Assembly: GCA_043801115.1 (NCBI GenBank)
Contig: JAZDMJ010000005.1
Span: 1-8,692 of the forward strand
Origin: CAZHUN01 sp043801115
GTDB lineage: Archaea; Iainarchaeota; Iainarchaeia; Iainarchaeales; UBA10191
Direction of reading: 5' to 3'
Length of the DNA: 8,692 nucleotides
Shown: positions 6,701 through 8,692 of the stretch, one piece after another
Layout of the letters: each line of letters starts with the position of its first letter
Position numbering within the stretch: position 1 is the stretch's first letter
Translations under genes and position numbers: made by a program
The notes under the pieces: generated by a model
Databases searched by the model: none
Told to the model about the DNA's origin: nothing
The model's input: only the letters and a program-made list of their open reading frames with translations

Positions 6701-7454
6701 TCCCAACAAGCACAACAAGTTCAAGCTGAGGTGCGAGTCCATTCCCGCGGAGTTGCTGGAAAAACTGGTCGAGAGCAAAATCAACGGAAAAATTCGGGAC
6801 AAGGACAAGAAAATTGTGGAACAGTTGATTGATATGGGCTTTGACCGCGACGAGTCGAAAAAAACCTGGTGCATTCACAATGGAAACATGTTCGTGGATG
6901 CGTCGCGCGGAATCCAAGCTCTGTTTGAAGTCAAAGAATTGGTCATTCAGGGATTCCAGGACGCGATGAATGAAGGACCGCTCGCGAAAGAGCGCTGCTT
7001 CGGAGTCAAGTTTGTATTGGAAGATGCAACATTGCACGAGGATGCGATACACAGGGGCCCCGCGCAAGTGCTTCCCGCCATTACGCGCGCGTGCTACGCG
7101 GCCATGCTCTCCGCGGACGCCGTTCTTTTGGAGCCCAAACAGATTTTGACGATTAATATTCCGCAGGATTTCATGGGAGCGGCTTCAAGAGAGTTGGGAA
7201 GCCGGAGGACGCAGATTTCGGAAATGCGCACGGAAGGAGATACCACAATTATTATCGCCAAAGCGCCCGTCAAAGAGTTGATCGGATTTTCCGCATCCAT
7301 TCGCGGCGCAACGGAAGGAAGGGCGATTTGGACGGCCGAATATTACGGCTACGAAAAACTGCCCAAAGAATTGCAGCGGCCCACTATAGTTGAAATCCGA
7401 AAACGCAAGGGAATGGACCCCGAAGTCAAGCCCGCCTCGTTCTTCATGGATTAG
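3738..7454 (+). CDS. fusA: Elongation factor 2 (EF-2/aEF-2) precursor containing an intein
   Basis: The precursor has 1238 residues; removing the 508-residue intein leaves 730, the normal length of archaeal EF-2, the GTPase that drives ribosomal translocation. The GTPase motifs are G1 AHIDHGK-TT (split by the intein, codons up to 3839 and from 5364), G2 ARGITINAAN, G3 DTPGH, G4 NKVD and a G5-like GSA. Later landmarks are GEHLLSGMGELHLDV in domain III, and in domain IV EDAIHRGPAQV with the diphthamide-site His (codon 7050-7052, residue 597 of the spliced protein). The C terminus ends with the usual EIRKRKG segment and an acidic tail. No frameshift or internal stop is seen in either extein or intein. 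Activity requires protein splicing, because the nucleotide-binding loop is broken in the precursor. It lies 9 nt after rps7. Confidence 0.97.
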   Translation: MTKREDMVHLAEKLMKQQDGIRNIGIVAHIDHGKCIAPWVRMQLANGRIQRADDLYSELALTGVKVKESEKETVYALEKGTKIFSVNKSTGKIEVRPISHAWKLEGGKTLEISLRNGFRISTTPEHRFLSFDGRQFSYIEARNLKAGDRTVVARRTLTESAPELDGNALSLLARQRFYVKLFPEKARALRERASATGTRLLSQKLGVKARTLQESVSKGRYSVEVVLALARELGVSPQETASWIETIALKDSYYMKWPRNWKNFFYIAGLLAGDGTGEKFVAGKPLLAKRFQELCQELNIKVSLRNYPGKTPEYAANKTLSRFLHALFDYPLRQKSHHIRLSSFLQCAPTPLLASFLQAYYDCDGSVERARSAITISSASKEMLAGLSLALSRFGCVPIIEKDNTLTLSGDSAKNFAQNIGFGLPEKQEKALRLAQKSTGSIVCDGVPFSGMQALRQEHKLSQASLGHHYYKYESGTYVPTRNTYSQLVLQLQKKGLACPIRIEDLAFVEISSIRETEEKTVYDFTVPETHNFVAEGIVVHNTTMTDALIAAAGLISQEMAGKQQFMDYYELEQARGITINAANISLIHKIADEEHLINIIDTPGHIDFGGEVIRAMRAVDGVILVVDAVEGVMPQTETVVRQALREKVKPVLFINKVDRLVNELQVTEEQMQERFLKTITQVNALIQKNAPPEFKEKWLVNVQDGSVSFGSAFNKWALNFDTMKVSGVSFKDVYKYCKEKNQKELATKSPLHLAILGMVVKHLPSPKKAQIYRIPKIWGGELESEEGKDMMTCNPNGVVAMMINDVSTDAHAGDVATGRLYSGTVKKGVSVNLIGSQKTLVIQQVAIMMGPERVVVEAVPAGNIVALIGLKEVYSGETISSKKIKEFESFMSNAEPVMTVSVEAKSTKDLPKLIEVIRQITKEDPNVRATLNQETGEHLLSGMGELHLDVTRYRIETDHKVPITVSTPIVVYRETATSNSPIIEGKSPNKHNKFKLRCESIPAELLEKLVESKINGKIRDKDKKIVEQLIDMGFDRDESKKTWCIHNGNMFVDASRGIQALFEVKELVIQGFQDAMNEGPLAKERCFGVKFVLEDATLHEDAIHRGPAQVLPAITRACYAAMLSADAVLLEPKQILTINIPQDFMGAASRELGSRRTQISEMRTEGDTTIIIAKAPVKELIGFSASIRGATEGRAIWTAEYYGYEKLPKELQRPTIVEIRKRKGMDPEVKPASFFMD
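4305..4442 (+). other. First HTH-like segment of the intein
   Basis: Intein residues about 156-201 read RLLSQKLGVKARTLQESVSK followed by a helix ending LARELGVS. The pattern (helix, LGV turn, recognition-like helix) resembles a DNA-binding helix-turn-helix. It lies between splicing block B and the first LAGLIDADG motif. Its role, probably target-DNA contact by the endonuclease, is inferred. Confidence 0.5.
5085..5213 (+). other. Second HTH-like segment of the intein
   Basis: Intein residues about 416-458 read MQALRQEHKLSQASLG, then YYKYESGTYVPTRNTYSQL. This resembles an XRE/Cro-type layout (LRxxxxLSQxxL followed by a Y-x-x-G-x-x-x-P turn and another helix). It lies between the endonuclease core and splicing block F. 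The assignment is by pattern only. Confidence 0.5.
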
Positions 7455-7458
7455 GGGA
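7453..7458 (+). promoter_or_regulatory. Shine-Dalgarno-like site for the nucleotidyltransferase gene
   Basis: AGGGGA begins within the fusA stop codon and stands 6 nt before ATG 7465. It supports that start over earlier in-frame codons inside fusA. Confidence 0.45.
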
Positions 7459-7464
7459 AAAACC

Positions 7465-7938
7465 ATGTTTCGAAACATTGAAGTGTTAGCCAAAAAGCTG
7501 GACAAAGTGCGGCCAAAGAAAATTGTGCTCACGGGAGGCTATTTCGACCTGACGCACGTGGGACACTTGGAATTGCTCGAATTCGCGAAATCACAAGGAG
7601 ACATTTTGGTCGTCAATGTCGGTTCGGACATGCTGTGCAAGAAAGTGAAAGGGAAAAAACGACCCGTGCTTTCCGAAAACCAGAGGGCCAAAATGGTTTC
7701 TTCGCTCAAAACAGTAGACTTTGTATTCGTCTCGGATGAGCCCACGTTTTCGCACCACATTCTGCACGCGCTCAAGCCGAACATTCTCGTGGTCAACGAA
7801 TCCTGGAATGGGAAAAAGGAAATTGAAGACATTGAAAAAGCGTTTCCCGAAATCGGCATTGTCTTTGTCGAAGAAAAAAGCGCGCAAGACGGCCTTTCGA
7901 CCACGCAATTGATTGAAAAAATCAAGCAAGAGCACTAA
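7465..7938 (+). CDS. Cytidylyltransferase-fold nucleotidyltransferase (RfaE2/TagD/RibL-like)
   Basis: This 157-residue protein has the HIGH-type nucleotidyltransferase fold that transfers NMP from a nucleoside triphosphate to a phosphorylated substrate. The N-terminal LTGGYFDLTHVGHLELLEFA (residues 22-41) contains the HxGH motif (H31-V-G-H34). Next come VVNVGSD, a KxKGKKRPV loop (60-68) and ENQRAKMVSSLKTVDFVF, then a C-terminal GLSTTQLIEKI (143-153) that corresponds to the family's second active-site motif. The GxSTT ending most resembles the adenylyltransferase half of bacterial HldE (RfaE2), but archaeal FAD synthase (RibL) and glycerol-phosphate cytidylyltransferases share this fold. Substrate cannot be decided from sequence alone. 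It begins 10 nt after fusA and is probably co-transcribed. The open frame upstream to 7390 overlaps fusA and is rejected as the start. Confidence 0.88.
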   Translation: MFRNIEVLAKKLDKVRPKKIVLTGGYFDLTHVGHLELLEFAKSQGDILVVNVGSDMLCKKVKGKKRPVLSENQRAKMVSSLKTVDFVFVSDEPTFSHHILHALKPNILVVNESWNGKKEIEDIEKAFPEIGIVFVEEKSAQDGLSTTQLIEKIKQEH

Positions 7939-7970
7939 AAAACCCTTTATTCCGGCCAGGGCCAAGGCAG

Positions 7971-8023
7971 TAGCCTTTAAAACGCTTTTTGTCGAAAGTA
8001 GAGTATTGCGCGTCAAAAGGCTA
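7971..8023. repeat. Interrupted inverted repeat in the spacer before the EF-1A gene
   Basis: TAGCCTTT (7971-7978) and AAAGGCTA (8016-8023) are perfect 8-nt inverted arms separated by 37 nt. A further CGC/GCG pairing (7983-7985 with 8010-8012) could extend the stem after a small internal loop. It could be an RNA hairpin in read-through transcripts or a protein-binding site; chance cannot be excluded. Confidence 0.4.
7976..7982 (+). promoter_or_regulatory. Possible TATA box for the EF-1A gene
   Basis: TTTAAAA lies in the 119-nt spacer 7939-8057, the longest in the window, and would place initiation near 8003-8008 with a leader of about 50 nt. The purine-containing AGGCAG just upstream is not a convincing BRE. 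A separate promoter for the abundant EF-1A is plausible but unproven. Confidence 0.35.
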
Positions 8024-8044
8024 ACATTTCGCGTTTTTGAATGT

Positions 8045-8050
8045 GGAGGA
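8045..8050 (+). promoter_or_regulatory. Strong Shine-Dalgarno for EF-1A
   Basis: GGAGGA is the best ribosome-binding site in the window and lies 7 nt before ATG 8058. The nearby ATG at 8053 is in another frame and is too close to the site. Confidence 0.75.
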
Positions 8051-8057
8051 ATATGAA

Positions 8058-8692
8058 ATGGCACAATCAAAGCCGCACGTGAATTTGGTCTTTATCGGTC
8101 ATGTCGACCACGGAAAGAGTACACTCGTCGGAAGGACGATGTATGATACGGGCGCGTTGAGCGAGCAGGATTACAGAAAGCTGAAAGCGGAAGCGGAAGC
8201 GCGCGGAAAGGGAACCTTTGCCTTTGCCTACGTGATGGACCAGTTGAAGGAAGAAAGAGAGCGCGGAGTCACCATTGATGTCGCGTACAGAAAGTTTGAA
8301 GGAAAAAAGAACAATTTTACCATCATTGATGCGCCCGGACACAAGGATTTTGTCAAAAACATGATTACGGGAACCTCTCAAGCCGACGCGGCCGTATTGG
8401 TCATTGCAGCGAAAGAGGGCATTCAGCCCCAGACGCGCGAACACGCGTTTTTGGCCCAAGTTATGGGAATCAAAGAATTGGTTGTAGCAATTAACAAAAT
8501 GGACGAAGTCAACTATGACGAAAAAGTGTTCAAGCAAGTCAAAACCGAAGTCGAAAAACTCTTGGGCGGAATCGGCTTCAAGATGGACAAAGTCCGCTTT
8601 GTTCCCGTTTCGGCCTGGGTCGGAGACAACATTGCCAAAAAGAGCGACAAAATGGCCTGGTTTTCGGGAAAAACTCTTGTAGATACGTTGGA
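8058..8692 (+). CDS. tuf: Elongation factor 1-alpha (aEF-1A, EF-Tu homologue), 3' truncated by window
   Basis: The first 211 residues of archaeal EF-1A are present; the frame runs off the window edge. The GTPase delivers aminoacyl-tRNA to the ribosomal A site. The motifs are G1 GHVDHGKST (residues 14-22), a switch I region with VMDQLKEERERGVTIDVAY, G3 DAPGHKDF (91-98), G4 NKMD (146-149) and a G5-like VSAW (184-187). The AYVMDQLKEERERG segment is typical of the archaeal/eukaryotic EF-1A branch and separates it from bacterial EF-Tu. No intein interrupts G1, unlike the neighbouring EF-2. The gene follows a 119-nt spacer and has a strong Shine-Dalgarno, so it may be expressed from its own promoter as well as by read-through. 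Confidence 0.97.
   Translation, partial: MAQSKPHVNLVFIGHVDHGKSTLVGRTMYDTGALSEQDYRKLKAEAEARGKGTFAFAYVMDQLKEERERGVTIDVAYRKFEGKKNNFTIIDAPGHKDFVKNMITGTSQADAAVLVIAAKEGIQPQTREHAFLAQVMGIKELVVAINKMDEVNYDEKVFKQVKTEVEKLLGGIGFKMDKVRFVPVSAWVGDNIAKKSDKMAWFSGKTLVDTL

Noticed and set aside
6053..6874. Long open frame on the minus strand (273 codons)
   Set aside because: It is antisense to EF-2 domains II-IV, which are clearly coding and conserved on the + strand.
7983..7991. Short T tract as an intrinsic terminator
   Set aside because: Only five T residues, with a weak 4-bp hairpin at most; not enough to call a terminator.

Overview
This window is archaeal. RNA polymerase large subunit is split into A' and A'', and the order rpoA1-rpoA2-rpl30e-nusA-rps12-rps7-fusA-tuf is the classic archaeal transcription/translation (str-type) operon. 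All genes lie on the + strand and are packed tightly, with ATGA and TGATG overlaps. Several otherwise near-universal positions diverge in RNAP and uS12, and a long tail precedes uS7. This suggests a deep or unusual archaeal lineage, perhaps DPANN-like; that placement is an inference from sequence flavour, not a phylogeny.

Layout: 1-440 is the 3' end of A' (bridge-helix region); 443-1639 is A''; 1696-2025 is ribosomal protein L30e; 2022-2435 is a NusA-like KH protein; 2461-2883 is uS12; 2883-3728 is uS7; 3738-7454 is elongation factor 2 interrupted by a 508-residue intein (3840-5363); 7465-7938 is a small cytidylyltransferase-fold enzyme; 7939-8057 is a spacer with a possible promoter and an inverted repeat; 8058-8692 is the 5' part of elongation factor 1A. 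No tRNA, rRNA, CRISPR array or IS element is visible.

The genes work together in gene expression: RNAP core subunits, a NusA-like factor, two proteins of the small-subunit decoding region and head, a large-subunit protein and both elongation factors. The nucleotidyltransferase is the functional outsider.

The main points of interest are: (1) a LAGLIDADG intein placed exactly inside the EF-2 P-loop, after the G1 lysine, with two helix-turn-helix-like segments flanking the endonuclease core; (2) lysines replacing near-invariant residues in both the bridge helix (A') and the trigger loop (A''); (3) uS12 with both decoding-centre loops altered; (4) a Pro/Ala/Lys-rich tail of about 80 residues on uS7; (5) a NusA whose second KH domain has lost its normal GxxG; (6) an 8-bp inverted repeat around a TATA-like box before the EF-1A gene.
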